Assembly: GCF_040839445.1 (NCBI RefSeq)
Contig: NZ_JBDPGJ010000005.1
Location: 186,001 to 250,000 of the forward strand
Length of the DNA stretch: 64,000 nt
From: Aquibium pacificus
Lineage (GTDB): Bacteria > Pseudomonadota > Alphaproteobacteria > Rhizobiales > Rhizobiaceae
Direction of reading: 5' to 3'
Part shown: positions 25,205 through 33,872 of the stretch, piece by piece
How the letters are laid out: the number at the start of each line of letters is the position of its first letter
Numbering within the stretch: position 1 is the first letter of the stretch
Notes under the pieces: generated by a model
Seen by the model: the letters and a program-made list of their open reading frames with translations, nothing else
What the model was told of the DNA's origin: nothing
Database searches by the model: none
Translations under genes and position numbers: made by a program

Positions 25205-26314
25205 TCAGCCGCGCGCGTCCTTAAGCGCCCGTGGCAGCTCTTCCTCGAAGATCGCGAGTTCCTCTTCCGGTCCGACGCTGACGCGGATGCAGCGGTCGAG
25301 CACGGGCGCCATCGGTTTGCGGATGAAGACGCCGCGCGAAAGCATTCCCTGCAGCACCTTCAGTGCGAAGGCGCCGTCGGTGCCGCAATCGATCGTCACG
25401 AAGTTGGTGGCCGAGGCGAGCGGCGCCAGACCGTTGTCGCGGGCGATGCCGGCGATGCGTTCCCGCCCGCCCGCAACGCGCGAGACGACATGTCGGAGAT
25501 GGTCCTGGTCGGCCAGCGCGGCCTCTCCCGCCACCTGCGCCATTCTGTTGATGCCGTAGTGGTTGCGGACTTTCTCGAAGCCGCGAATCACCTCCGCGTC
25601 GCCAAAGGCGTAGCCGCAGCGCAGGCCGGCGAGCCCGTAGGCCTTGGAAAAGGTGCGCAGGCGCACGAGGTTCGTCCGCGAGAAGTCGACGACGGGCTGC
25701 GCGGAAGCGGGTCCGGTTTCCCCGTATGCCTCGTCGAGCAGGATGAGCGTCGTCTCGGGAATGGCCGCCACGAAGGCCTCGACGTCGGCGGCCTCCCACC
25801 ATGTGCCCATCGGGTTGTCCGGGTTCGAGAGGTAGACCACGCGTGCCCGTTCACGCCTCACGGCGTCGGCGAGGCCTTCGAGGTCTTCCCTGTCGTTCCG
25901 ATAAGGGACGGCGACCAGCCGGGCGCCGAAGCCCGCGACGTGGAAGTTGAAGGTCGGATATGCCCCGAGTGAGGTCACCACCGCATCGCCCGGCCCGGCG
26001 TAGAGACGCACGGCGAGGCCCAATAGCCCGTCTATGCCTTCGCCGATCATGATGTTCTGCGCCGCGATGCCGAGATGTCGCGCCAGTGCCTCCTTGAGAT
26101 CGAAATTGTCCGGATCGCAATATTTCCACATGTCGCCCGCGACCCGCGCCATGGCGGCGATGACGGAGGGGGCGGGCCCGAACCCGCTCTCGTTGGCGCC
26201 GATGCGCGCGCGGAAGGCCGCGCCGCGCTGCCGCTCCTGGTTTTCCGGCCCGACGAAGGGAACCGTCGAGGGCAGGGCTTCCGCGAGACGGGTGAGGGGA
26301 GGGCGCTGCGGCAT
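25205..26314 (-). CDS. HisC-like PLP-dependent aminotransferase
   Basis: 369 residues of fold-type I aminotransferases close to histidinol-phosphate aminotransferase. Signature parts: ANESGFGPAPS (40-50), GEGIDGLL (91-98), NPDNPMGTWW (164-173), DEAYGE (194-199), Lys224 in RTFSKAYGLAG as the PLP Schiff base and Arg232. The substrate is uncertain: with no other histidine genes nearby it could act on aromatic or other amino acids rather than histidinol phosphate. It is convergent with the flippase-like gene and 85 bp downstream of the serine hydrolase. Confidence 0.88.
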   Translation of the reverse strand: MPQRPPLTRLAEALPSTVPFVGPENQERQRGAAFRARIGANESGFGPAPSVIAAMARVAGDMWKYCDPDNFDLKEALARHLGIAAQNIMIGEGIDGLLGLAVRLYAGPGDAVVTSLGAYPTFNFHVAGFGARLVAVPYRNDREDLEGLADAVRRERARVVYLSNPDNPMGTWWEAADVEAFVAAIPETTLILLDEAYGETGPASAQPVVDFSRTNLVRLRTFSKAYGLAGLRCGYAFGDAEVIRGFEKVRNHYGINRMAQVAGEAALADQDHLRHVVSRVAGGRERIAGIARDNGLAPLASATNFVTIDCGTDGAFALKVLQGMLSRGVFIRKPMAPVLDRCIRVSVGPEEELAIFEEELPRALKDARG

Positions 26315-26399
26315 GGATGGGAAATCCGTGTGGTGTGGGCGGCTGGATGCTAGTCGGAGGGGCGGTCCGGAACGATCGTCGTCAAGGGGGCAGGCGGCT

Positions 26400-27557
26400 T
26401 CAGATCGCGCGGGCGATCTGGCCGAGCATGGCGATCTCGCGGCGCGTGGCGTCGTCGTTACTCGGTTCAGGTCGGGAGGAGAGCTTTACGAGCACCACGT
26501 CGCGCACCGGATCGATCCAGATCCACTGTTCGTGGATGCCGATGGCCGCGAGACTGCCGTGGTCGTCGCCGGTGGCGTACCAGCAGGAGCGGTAGTGGCC
26601 GTTCGGGAAGGACCCATCTTCCCGCGCGAAGAGGTGGCGGTCGCCATTTGTGGCGATGTCGTCTATCCAGGAGCGCGGCACGACCTGGCGCCCGCCGGCC
26701 GCGCCGCCTCGAAGGACCAGCTGGCCGAGTCGGGCGAGGTCGCGCGCGGTGGCGCAGATGCCGCCCGCCGCGCGTGCGGTCCCCTCGCGGTCGACGGTCA
26801 CGTAGGCCAAGCCCCGCGCACCCATCGGCTTCCACAGCTTCTCGGCGAGATAGGTGTGATACCGGCGGCCCGCGGCGCGCTCGATCACCAGCCCGAGCAT
26901 GTCGGTCGCCGGCGACGCGTAGTGGTAGCGCTCGCCATGCCCGCAATCGTCCTTCGGCAGCGAGACGAGCACCTTCTCCAGTGTCTCGGTATTGCCGGCA
27001 TCGTGCTCGGGGTTCCACAGCATGGCACGGCGATAGCGGTCGAAGTCGCTCTGGCGATCGAGATAGTTCTCCTCGAAGCGGAGGCTGACGGTCATGTCTA
27101 GGAGGTGCCTGACGCTGGCGCTGGCAAAGGCTCCGCCCTTGGGCATCGGAACGTAATCCGTCACCGGCGCCCCGGGATCGAGGAGGCCTTCCTCCACGGC
27201 GATGCCGGCGAGAAGTCCGGCGACCGATTTGGAGACGGAGAAGATCAGGTGCGGCGCGTCGGGGTCTGCATGCGGCGCATGCCACTCCGCCACCAGTTGG
27301 CCGTCGCGCATCGCGATGAAAGCGTCGCCATGGGATTGCCGCAGATGCTCCAGCGCCGTGATCGGCGCACCGCCTGGCAGTTTCAGTTGCATATCGAGCA
27401 GGCCGTCCTGGCTGGGGGACGCTTCGTCCTCGCCGCGCGGCATCCCGATCGGAGCGACCGGAACGAGTTCGCTCACGTTCTGGAAGGACCAGCGGCTGTA
27501 GGGATGCTCGCGCCAGTTCGCCAACCGCACGTCGCGGCGCGTGAACCCGTTGGTCAT
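26400..27557 (-). CDS. Serine hydrolase, class C beta-lactamase family
   Basis: 385 residues. The SxxK nucleophile motif is SVSK (107-110); a YASP segment near residue 190 carries the second-motif Tyr, and the third strand motif is not a plain KTG. No signal peptide is obvious, and closest relatives are esterases or D-aminopeptidase-like enzymes, so true beta-lactamase activity is not implied. The start at 27557 is preferred; the longer frame from 27614 would begin against the porin terminator. It is transcribed in the same direction as the porins but separated from them by that terminator. Confidence 0.85.
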   Translation of the reverse strand: MTNGFTRRDVRLANWREHPYSRWSFQNVSELVPVAPIGMPRGEDEASPSQDGLLDMQLKLPGGAPITALEHLRQSHGDAFIAMRDGQLVAEWHAPHADPDAPHLIFSVSKSVAGLLAGIAVEEGLLDPGAPVTDYVPMPKGGAFASASVRHLLDMTVSLRFEENYLDRQSDFDRYRRAMLWNPEHDAGNTETLEKVLVSLPKDDCGHGERYHYASPATDMLGLVIERAAGRRYHTYLAEKLWKPMGARGLAYVTVDREGTARAAGGICATARDLARLGQLVLRGGAAGGRQVVPRSWIDDIATNGDRHLFAREDGSFPNGHYRSCWYATGDDHGSLAAIGIHEQWIWIDPVRDVVLVKLSSRPEPSNDDATRREIAMLGQIARAI

Positions 27558-27616
27558 GTCATTTCCCGGATAAGACAACGCGTCCTGCGTAGCCGCCACC
27601 ATTCCGTCCGCCAACG

Positions 27617-27644
27617 AAAAAACCCGGCGGTTGCCCGCCGGGTT
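27617..27644 (-). terminator. Strong rho-independent terminator of the first porin gene
   Basis: On the minus strand AACCCGGCGG pairs perfectly with CCGCCGGGTT (plus 27621-27644, 4-base loop) and runs straight into TTTTT. It begins 24 bp after the porin stop codon. Confidence 0.92.
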
Positions 27645-27667
27645 TCTCTTTTCAGCTAAGAAGCCGA

Positions 27668-28885
27668 TCAGAAGTAACGCGTGAAGCGCAGGAAGCCGGA
27701 GACCGTGCCGTCCGGATCGAAACCAGCCGGAGTGGCCGGTACATTGAAGGTACCGACGTCGTCGTAGTGAAGCTCGGTGCGGATTTCGAAATTCTCGACT
27801 GGCACCCAGACGACCGACAGCTCAGCACCCCAAGCGTCGACACCCGACGAAGCATCAGTTGTCGCGTAGTAGAGGTCGTTGAACCACTGGAACGCGACAG
27901 ATGCGCCCAACGTCGGCGTGAACTGGTGGTTATAAGAAGCCAGGATCGACCATTCAGCACCGCCATAGTAGCTTTCGCTGGTGGGGCCGAAAATAACCGA
28001 AGGACTTCCAACGTTGTAGGCGTGCGCGCCGTCAGCCCAATATCCTATGACGCGCAACGATGAGCCGGGTGCGCTAGGGACGTTGATCTGAGTGCCAAGC
28101 TGAACCGCCCAACCACCATCATTTAGTCCGAAGAGTGCTGCAGCACCGCCGAGAGTGGGGACGGAGCCATCGAAGCTCTCATCATAGGCAACCTTTGCCC
28201 ACACCGCACCCCAGCCTTGTGATACGCCAATCTTGCCGACGACGTCGGGCATGTAGCCCTCACCGCTCAGCGTATCGTCTTCAAGCGACACAGCGGCGAA
28301 GAAACCGTTCGAGCCATTGAAGCGATAGCCGACAAGGTGACGCTGCTGGTAGCCGTAGTACATGCCACCCCAAGAGTGCGAACCCCAGTTCGAAGGGCCA
28401 CCGTTACCGGAGTTTGCCCAGAACGATTCGGAGTAGCCCATCATCAGGCCGCCGAGCTGGATGAAGCCCTGGTCTACAGAGACAGGACCATCGACTTGCG
28501 TGCCCCAAGTCGCCTGCAGACGGATGAAGGCGCGCAGGGTGCCCCACTCGGTGTCCGAACGCGCATCGAAGTTGACTCGGGCGCGGGTCGACTTCAGCCA
28601 ACCATCCCCGGTAGAACCGCCAATATAACCGGTCGTGTCGCCGCCAGTGATGGCTGAGGAGTCTTCGTCGTAGCCGTTGGCGCCGATCTGGTACCAGACG
28701 TAGCCCGAGATCTGCAGGCAGGTTTCCGTGCCCGGGATGTAGAAGAAGCCTGCACCGTAGGCGTCGCAGACGCGCACGTATTCAACAGGCTCCGGCTCCG
28801 GGATGACGATTGCATCGGCGGCTTTCGCGCCGGTCGCCGCGACCAGGACCGCGGCAGAGCCGAGAAGCAGGCTCTTGATGTTCAT
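27668..28885 (-). CDS. Outer-membrane porin, Omp2/rhizobial type
   Basis: 405 residues. A signal peptide (1-22, cleaved after GAKA) is followed by DAIVIPEPEPVEYVRVCDAYG, a hallmark opening of the Brucella/Mesorhizobium porin family. The body alternates beta-strands of a 16-stranded barrel with ARVNFDARSDTEWGTLRAF near residue 105, and the protein ends in Phe (RYF) as outer-membrane proteins do. Two cysteines near the N-terminus (CDAYG and ETCLQ) may pair. A paralogue lies 430 bp upstream. In the leader, TTGAC and GTCAA can pair around the GGAGG ribosome site, exposing it in a loop. Confidence 0.93.
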   Translation of the reverse strand: MNIKSLLLGSAAVLVAATGAKAADAIVIPEPEPVEYVRVCDAYGAGFFYIPGTETCLQISGYVWYQIGANGYDEDSSAITGGDTTGYIGGSTGDGWLKSTRARVNFDARSDTEWGTLRAFIRLQATWGTQVDGPVSVDQGFIQLGGLMMGYSESFWANSGNGGPSNWGSHSWGGMYYGYQQRHLVGYRFNGSNGFFAAVSLEDDTLSGEGYMPDVVGKIGVSQGWGAVWAKVAYDESFDGSVPTLGGAAALFGLNDGGWAVQLGTQINVPSAPGSSLRVIGYWADGAHAYNVGSPSVIFGPTSESYYGGAEWSILASYNHQFTPTLGASVAFQWFNDLYYATTDASSGVDAWGAELSVVWVPVENFEIRTELHYDDVGTFNVPATPAGFDPDGTVSGFLRFTRYF

Positions 28886-29315
28886 GGTTGACCTCCAGTC
28901 AAAGTTTCAAAGCAGGTTTGGGTTTTCTGGCTGGAGATCACGTCCCCGCCCGCCCCCATTCCCAATGTCGGAAAAAAGATGCACATCGGCGCCCCTTTCT
29001 TCGAGACCGACCATACTCGCGGCGCAGGCGGGTTCAACATCGAACATCTCGGTGGCGCCGTCTCGCCATTCCATTGCGCCGACTGTGTTGCAGAAAGGAC
29101 ACGAAAGCGGCAGTCGCCTTGGAGGACCGAGGGCAGCGGCGGTGGTTGTGACGTCTCGAAGGCGTTCGGCGATTCGAGTACGGCCGCTGGACACGGCGAA
29201 TCCATGAAGGCTGAAAATAGAGGCCGGCAAACGTATAAAAAAAGACCCGGCGGTCGCCCGCCGGGTCTTCGGAGCAATCCACGCTCGTCGCGCGGTCGAA
29301 AATGTCCAGGCGCGT
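28886..29315. other. 430-bp spacer between the two porins
   Basis: It holds the second porin's terminator (29235-29269) on the left flank of that gene and presumably the first porin's promoter. Open frames here are low-quality; I see no further gene. Confidence 0.6.
29235..29269 (-). terminator. Strong rho-independent terminator of the second porin gene
   Basis: Minus strand: AAGACCCGGCGG pairs with CCGCCGGGTCTT (plus 29242-29269, 4-base loop), a perfect 12-bp stem, followed by a run of seven T. Its core is nearly the same as the first porin's terminator, so the whole gene plus terminator was probably duplicated. Confidence 0.93.
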
Positions 29316-30470
29316 CTAGAAGAAGCGCGTGAAGCGGAGGAAACCCGACACGGTGCCGTCAGGATCGTAGGGAATACCCAACGAGCTTAGCTCGCCAACG
29401 TTGTCGTAATAGATTTCCGAACGAACCTCGAAATTTTCAATCGGCGTCCACACGAACGCCACTTCCGCCGCATGGCCCTCGACGCCGGACTTGATTTCGG
29501 TCAGCGGGAGGTAATAGTCGCTGAAATACTGGTAGCCGACCGAGGCGCCGAATGTGTCTGTGAATTGGTGATAGTACGACGCAATCACCGAGAATTCGGA
29601 AGCGCCGAAGCCTCCGACGACCGAAACCGGACTGATAACGCTATAGGCGTTGTCGCTGTCGGAATAGTAGCCGATCACACGCACCGACGAACCTTCAAAG
29701 CCGGGGATGTTGAACTGGACGCCTGCGGTGACGCCGAATCCGCTGTCGCCCAGATCGTCGACGGCGGAACGATCCTCGTCGAAGCCGGCCTTTGCCCAGA
29801 CGGCACCCCAGCTCTGGTTGTAGCTCGCAGCGCCGACCACGTCGGGCATATAGCCGTCGCCATCGAGTGCATCGTCCTCGAGCGAGAGCGTCGCGGCGAA
29901 GCCCTGGTCGGACCCGAAGGAATAGGAGATCTGGTGACGCTGCTGGTCGCCGTAGCTCATGCTGCCCCAGGAATGCGAGCCGTAGGAGGCGACGCCGGCG
30001 CCGATTGAGTCATTCCACACGGATTCGGTGTAGCCCATCCGCAGGCCGCCGAGCTGGATGAAGGCCTGGTCGGCTACGACCGACCCGTCACTTGGCTCAC
30101 CCCAGGTCGCCTGCAGGCGGATGAAGGCGCGCAGCGTGCCCCATTCCGTGTCGGATCGCGCATCGAACTCGACGCGCGCGCGGGTCGACTTGATCCAGCC
30201 CTCATCGTCCGGATACCCGCCATAGGTCAGGAAATCCGGGCTGTCACCGCCATCGTAGCTCTCGGCGCCGATCTGGTACCAGACGTAGCCGGAAATCTTC
30301 AGGCATGTCTCGGTTCCGGGAATGTAGAAGTAGCCCGCGCCGTAGGCGTCGCAGACGCGCACGTATTCGACCGGTTCCGGCTCGGGGATGACGATTGCGT
30401 CCGCCGCCCGCGCGCTGGTCGCTGCGACGAGACCCGCCGCCGAGGCCAGAAGGAGACTCTTTATAGCCAT
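29316..30470 (-). CDS. Outer-membrane porin, paralogue of the downstream porin
   Basis: 384 residues with the same plan as the porin at 27668: signal peptide to ~22 (SARA), DAIVIPEPEPVEYVRVCDAYG opening, ARVEFDARSDTEWGTLRAF, terminal RFF. N-termini are almost identical while surface-loop regions differ, as expected of porin paralogues exposed to selection. The start at 30470 is set by the signal peptide and AGGAACC just upstream; the frame extends 82 codons further without protein character. Each porin has its own terminator, so they are likely separate transcription units giving different permeability. Confidence 0.93.
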   Translation of the reverse strand: MAIKSLLLASAAGLVAATSARAADAIVIPEPEPVEYVRVCDAYGAGYFYIPGTETCLKISGYVWYQIGAESYDGGDSPDFLTYGGYPDDEGWIKSTRARVEFDARSDTEWGTLRAFIRLQATWGEPSDGSVVADQAFIQLGGLRMGYTESVWNDSIGAGVASYGSHSWGSMSYGDQQRHQISYSFGSDQGFAATLSLEDDALDGDGYMPDVVGAASYNQSWGAVWAKAGFDEDRSAVDDLGDSGFGVTAGVQFNIPGFEGSSVRVIGYYSDSDNAYSVISPVSVVGGFGASEFSVIASYYHQFTDTFGASVGYQYFSDYYLPLTEIKSGVEGHAAEVAFVWTPIENFEVRSEIYYDNVGELSSLGIPYDPDGTVSGFLRFTRFF

Positions 30471-31027
30471 GTCTTGGTTCCTGATTTCGCCCACTTCGAA
30501 AGCCGACGGTCGGTCGCCGTATGCGTGATTGCCCCCGCGTCGGATCAGGCGTCGCTTTCTGGAAAAAATCTGCCGGAACTCGTTTGCCGGTTCAACAGGA
30601 CTTTTGCCCTCTTGCGCGGCGCAACATCGATTGCGGCCAAGTGTTGCTGAAATGCGACGAAAACGAAGCCAAAAAGCAGGCATGGCGGGGGTTTGACGCC
30701 GAATTGTGCAGCGCAAAACATGCAGTCGCTTAATTGGAGGGCGGCGCCTTTCGCTTGCCGCACCGCCGGCAACCTTCAGTTTGCATTGCGATCCGAATGC
30801 ACGGGGACGAAAAAGGGAGCGGCGGCGTCCAGCACAACTCGCTGATTTTCCGATTGGAAAATTTTGCTTGGCTACCGTCCAGCCTCTGTTACGTTCCGTG
30901 GGACAGGCTTTCGAGGGGTGAAGGTGCCGCGTGTAGAGTCAGACAGTCGCGCGGAGATCGGCAGGGATCTCTTCCGCCGTTCGCCGCGGAGGAAGAGCGT
31001 CCTTTGCCGCATCCGCGGAGCGCGTCC
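30471..31027. other. 557-bp divergent region between porin and TRAP operon
   Basis: It contains the promoter side of the second porin, a perfect inverted repeat at 30844-30861, and the TRAP leader with GGAG at 31016-31019. A 70-codon frame (30521-30733) and an upstream extension of the TRAP frame are not convincing genes. Confidence 0.55.
30844..30861. promoter_or_regulatory. Inverted repeat upstream of the TRAP/M81 operon
   Basis: ATTTTCC and GGAAAAT are perfect 7-bp arms around GATT, 167 bp before the GTG of the permease gene. The AT-rich, spaced-dyad form suits an IclR-, GntR- or LysR-type operator. No regulator gene adjoins this operon inside the window. Confidence 0.5.
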
Positions 31028-32317
31028 GTGATCTGGCTTGCGCCGGCCGCGGGCATCGCGCTGCTGGTCTCCGGGCTGGCGCTGGCCTACGTCGTCGGAG
31101 CGGCGTCAGTTGTCGCCTATCTCGCCAGCGGCAACGGGCGCTATCTGGCGGTCCTGCCGCAGCAGATTTTTTCCCGCATCGACGTCTTCGCGCTGATGGC
31201 GATGCCGCTGTTTATCCTGTCGGGCGAGATCATGAACAGGGGAGGCGTGACGCGGGCGCTGATCCGCCTGTCGATGGCGATCGTCGGACGACTGCCCGGC
31301 GGCCTCGGCCACGTCAACATCATGACCAGCGTCTTTTTCGCCGGGATCTCCGGCTCGGCGGTCGCCGACGCCGCCGCGCTGTCCAACACGCTGGTGCCTT
31401 CCATGCGTGAGCAGGGCTATACCAACAGCTACGCCAGTGCGATCACCGCCGCGTCCTCCATCATCGGGCCGATCATCCCGCCCTCGATCATCCTGATCTT
31501 CTACGGCGCGCTGATGAGCACGTCGGTGACGGCGCTCTTCCTCGCCGGCATCGTGCCGGGACTGCTGCTCGCCGGCGCGCTCTTCCTCGTCAACGCCTTC
31601 TATGCCTGGCGGGATAACCACCCCCGGCTGACCCGCGAGGAGGCGCCGCCGCTGATCGCCACCTTCTGGCAGACCGCGCCCGCGCTCCTCCTGCCGCTCA
31701 TCATCGTTGGCGGCATCGTCTTCGGGCTGGCCACCCCGACCGAGGCGGCGGCGGTTGCCGTCTTCGCCGCCCTCGGTGTGGGCGCGCTCTACGACGGATT
31801 GAGCGGGAAGGACATCCTGGACGGGTTGCGCCGGACCGCCGTGCTTTCCGGCTCCATCTTCATGTTGATCACGGCGATCGCCGCGCTCGGCCATCTCGGC
31901 GCGTTGGAACGCCTGCCAGAGGCGATCGCGGCGCTGGTCGCCGATCTCGGCCTCGGGCCGATCCAGTACCTGATCGTGCTCAACGTCGTATTTCTGCTCG
32001 CCGGTATGGTGCTCGACGTGCCCGTGGCGCTGGCGCTGCTGGTGCCGCTCCTTGCGCCGGTGGCCCTCGCCCAGGGCGCCGATCCCGTCCACCTCGGCAT
32101 CGTCTTGAGCTTCAATCTCTGCATCGGCCTGATCTCGCCACCGCTCGGCGGCTGCCTGCTGGTCGTCTCGGCGGTCGCCCGGATCGACTACTGGGAGCTT
32201 GCCCGCGCCATCGTGCCGTTCGTCATCGTCGAGATAGTCGTGCTCGGGCTGCTCGTTGCCTTCCCCGAGATCAGCCTCGCGCTGCCGCGTGCCTTCGGCT
32301 TCATCGGCGGGGGGTAA
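31028..32317 (+). CDS. TRAP transporter large permease (DctM type)
   Basis: 429 residues, about twelve transmembrane helices, matching the DctM/SiaM family. Typical segments: PLFILSGEIMNRGG, GGLGHVNIMTSVFFAGISGSAVADAAA (in two stretches), ASSIIGPIIPPSI and GLISPPLGGCL. It is the ion-driven channel of a tripartite uptake system with the binding protein and small subunit that follow. The GTG at 31028 with GGAG eight bases upstream is chosen; the open frame extends upstream without family similarity. The gene order here is large permease, binding protein, small permease, which is unusual. Confidence 0.92.
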   Translation: MIWLAPAAGIALLVSGLALAYVVGAASVVAYLASGNGRYLAVLPQQIFSRIDVFALMAMPLFILSGEIMNRGGVTRALIRLSMAIVGRLPGGLGHVNIMTSVFFAGISGSAVADAAALSNTLVPSMREQGYTNSYASAITAASSIIGPIIPPSIILIFYGALMSTSVTALFLAGIVPGLLLAGALFLVNAFYAWRDNHPRLTREEAPPLIATFWQTAPALLLPLIIVGGIVFGLATPTEAAAVAVFAALGVGALYDGLSGKDILDGLRRTAVLSGSIFMLITAIAALGHLGALERLPEAIAALVADLGLGPIQYLIVLNVVFLLAGMVLDVPVALALLVPLLAPVALAQGADPVHLGIVLSFNLCIGLISPPLGGCLLVVSAVARIDYWELARAIVPFVIVEIVVLGLLVAFPEISLALPRAFGFIGGG

Positions 32318-32362
32318 GTGCCTGCAAGAACGACAAAGCGAAACCAACAGGAGGTTAGGACC

Positions 32363-33340
32363 ATGAACATCTCGAAATATGCCTATGCTGCGGCGTTCGC
32401 CACGGCACTCGCGTTCACCGGGGCGGCGTCGGCCCAGGTCAAGGTGGCGCTCGACAGCCCTCCCGACCTGCAAGGCTCGGGCAGCTACGTCTGGGCTCAC
32501 ACCTTCGTGGAGGAATTGAAGAAGGCCGGCATCGAGGCCGAGGAATACCAGCGCGGCGCTCTCGGCGGCGACGACGAACTCTTCGACCAGGTCAGCCAGG
32601 GCCTGCTCGAGGTCTCCATGTCGCCGCTCGGCATCGTCGGTTCGCTCGACAACACGATCTACGGCCTGCGCCTGCCCTACTTCTTCGAGAGCATGGCCGA
32701 GGTCGACAAGGCGCTCTACGAGGGCGGCATGTTGGAGAAGATCAACGCGGGCACGACCTCGCACGGCGTGCGCGTGCTGGCCGTCAACACCGTCGGCCAG
32801 GGCTCGGGCATCTTCAACACCAAGAAGCCGGTCGAGAAGGTCGCCGACATGCAGGGCCTGCGCATGCGCGCGCTGGACGAGAGCCAGATCGACCTCTTCG
32901 AGGCATGGGGCGCGTCGGGCACGATCGTCAGCTGGGCCGAGGTGCCGAACGCCTTGCAGACCGGCGTCGCCGAGGGCTATCTGAATCCGCCGATCGTCCC
33001 GCTGCTCTTCGGCCACACCGACTTCATCAAGTTCTTCACCGACGCCGAGATCACACCGTCGCTGCGCATCACCATCGTCTCGGAGGACTGGTATCAGGGA
33101 CTCTCGGACGAGGACCGCGCCAAGGTGGACGCGGCGGCCGAAACCGCCAACAAGGCCAACCGCGACTGGCTCGCCTCGCAGGAATCCGTCTATGGCAAGC
33201 TGAAGGAAGCGGGCGTGCAGATCTCCGAACTCGGCGACGATGCGCGCGCCGCCTTCCGCGGGGCTTCGCAGCCGGTCTACCAGAGCGGCCTGGTGACGCC
33301 GGATCAACTCGCCGCCTGGAAGACGGCGAAGGGCGAATAA
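32363..33340 (+). CDS. TRAP transporter periplasmic binding protein (DctP type)
   Basis: 325 residues with a signal peptide cleaved near ASA/Q25. The DctP fold is recognisable by PDLQGSGSYVWAHTFVEEL, GGDDELFDQVSQG, DMQGLRMRA (near residue 161-169, whose Arg usually binds the ligand carboxylate) and WAEVPNALQTGVAEGY. It captures the substrate, probably an organic acid or an N-acyl/peptide-like compound judging by the downstream enzymes. A strong AGGAGG ribosome site at 32350-32355 precedes the ATG. Confidence 0.92.
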   Translation: MNISKYAYAAAFATALAFTGAASAQVKVALDSPPDLQGSGSYVWAHTFVEELKKAGIEAEEYQRGALGGDDELFDQVSQGLLEVSMSPLGIVGSLDNTIYGLRLPYFFESMAEVDKALYEGGMLEKINAGTTSHGVRVLAVNTVGQGSGIFNTKKPVEKVADMQGLRMRALDESQIDLFEAWGASGTIVSWAEVPNALQTGVAEGYLNPPIVPLLFGHTDFIKFFTDAEITPSLRITIVSEDWYQGLSDEDRAKVDAAAETANKANRDWLASQESVYGKLKEAGVQISELGDDARAAFRGASQPVYQSGLVTPDQLAAWKTAKGE

Positions 33341-33344
33341 GGCC

Positions 33345-33872
33345 TTGCGGGCGGCGGCCGTCCTGATCCGGCTCTCGGCCGGCCTCAACCGGATCGCGCT
33401 CTGGGGCGCGGTCCTGGCGGTGGCCGTCATGGCCTTTTCCGCCGGATATCAGGTCGTCGCCCGCTACGTCTTCGACGCTCCGCCGGTCTGGACCGAGGAA
33501 CTCGCCCGCCGGGCGATGGTCTGGGCCGGCATGCTCGGCGCCTCGGTCGCCTTCCACGAGCGTTCGGACCCGAACCTCTTTCCGCACATGGTCTCCATCC
33601 GCGGATCGCGCGGCGCCGCGCTCGCCCTGCTGAGGTCGGCCGGCGCGGCGGTGTTCGTCCTGCCGGTGCTCTATTACTCCCTGCTCGGACCGAACTTCAG
33701 CCTGGCGCGGGGTTTCATCGGGCGGACGCTGGAACGCAAGGCGGAGATGATGGGCATCTCCATGGCCTGGTTCACCGCGGCGATCCCCGTCGCCTTCACG
33801 CTCATATTCATCCACCTGCTTGCGCAGCTCGCTCGCCATTTCACGCAGCCGCCGGAACCGATACCCGCATGA
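33345..33872 (+). CDS. TRAP transporter small permease (DctQ type)
   Basis: 175 residues with four transmembrane helices and the DctQ signature WTEELARRAMVWAGMLGASVAF near residue 50-70. It completes the transporter with the two preceding genes. The start is probably TTG at 33345, 4 bp after the binding-protein stop; no better ATG or GTG precedes the first helix. Its end overlaps the M81 gene start by ATGA at 33869, showing transport and catabolism are coupled. Confidence 0.88.
   Translation: MRAAAVLIRLSAGLNRIALWGAVLAVAVMAFSAGYQVVARYVFDAPPVWTEELARRAMVWAGMLGASVAFHERSDPNLFPHMVSIRGSRGAALALLRSAGAAVFVLPVLYYSLLGPNFSLARGFIGRTLERKAEMMGISMAWFTAAIPVAFTLIFIHLLAQLARHFTQPPEPIPA

Noticed and set aside
26400..27557. 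Antibiotic-resistance beta-lactamase
   Set aside because: The SxxK motif alone marks the broad serine-hydrolase family; no clear KTG or signal peptide, so resistance is not supported.
31106..33430. 774-codon minus-strand frame over the TRAP genes
   Set aside because: Antisense shadow of two strongly supported transporter genes; highly charged low-complexity translation.
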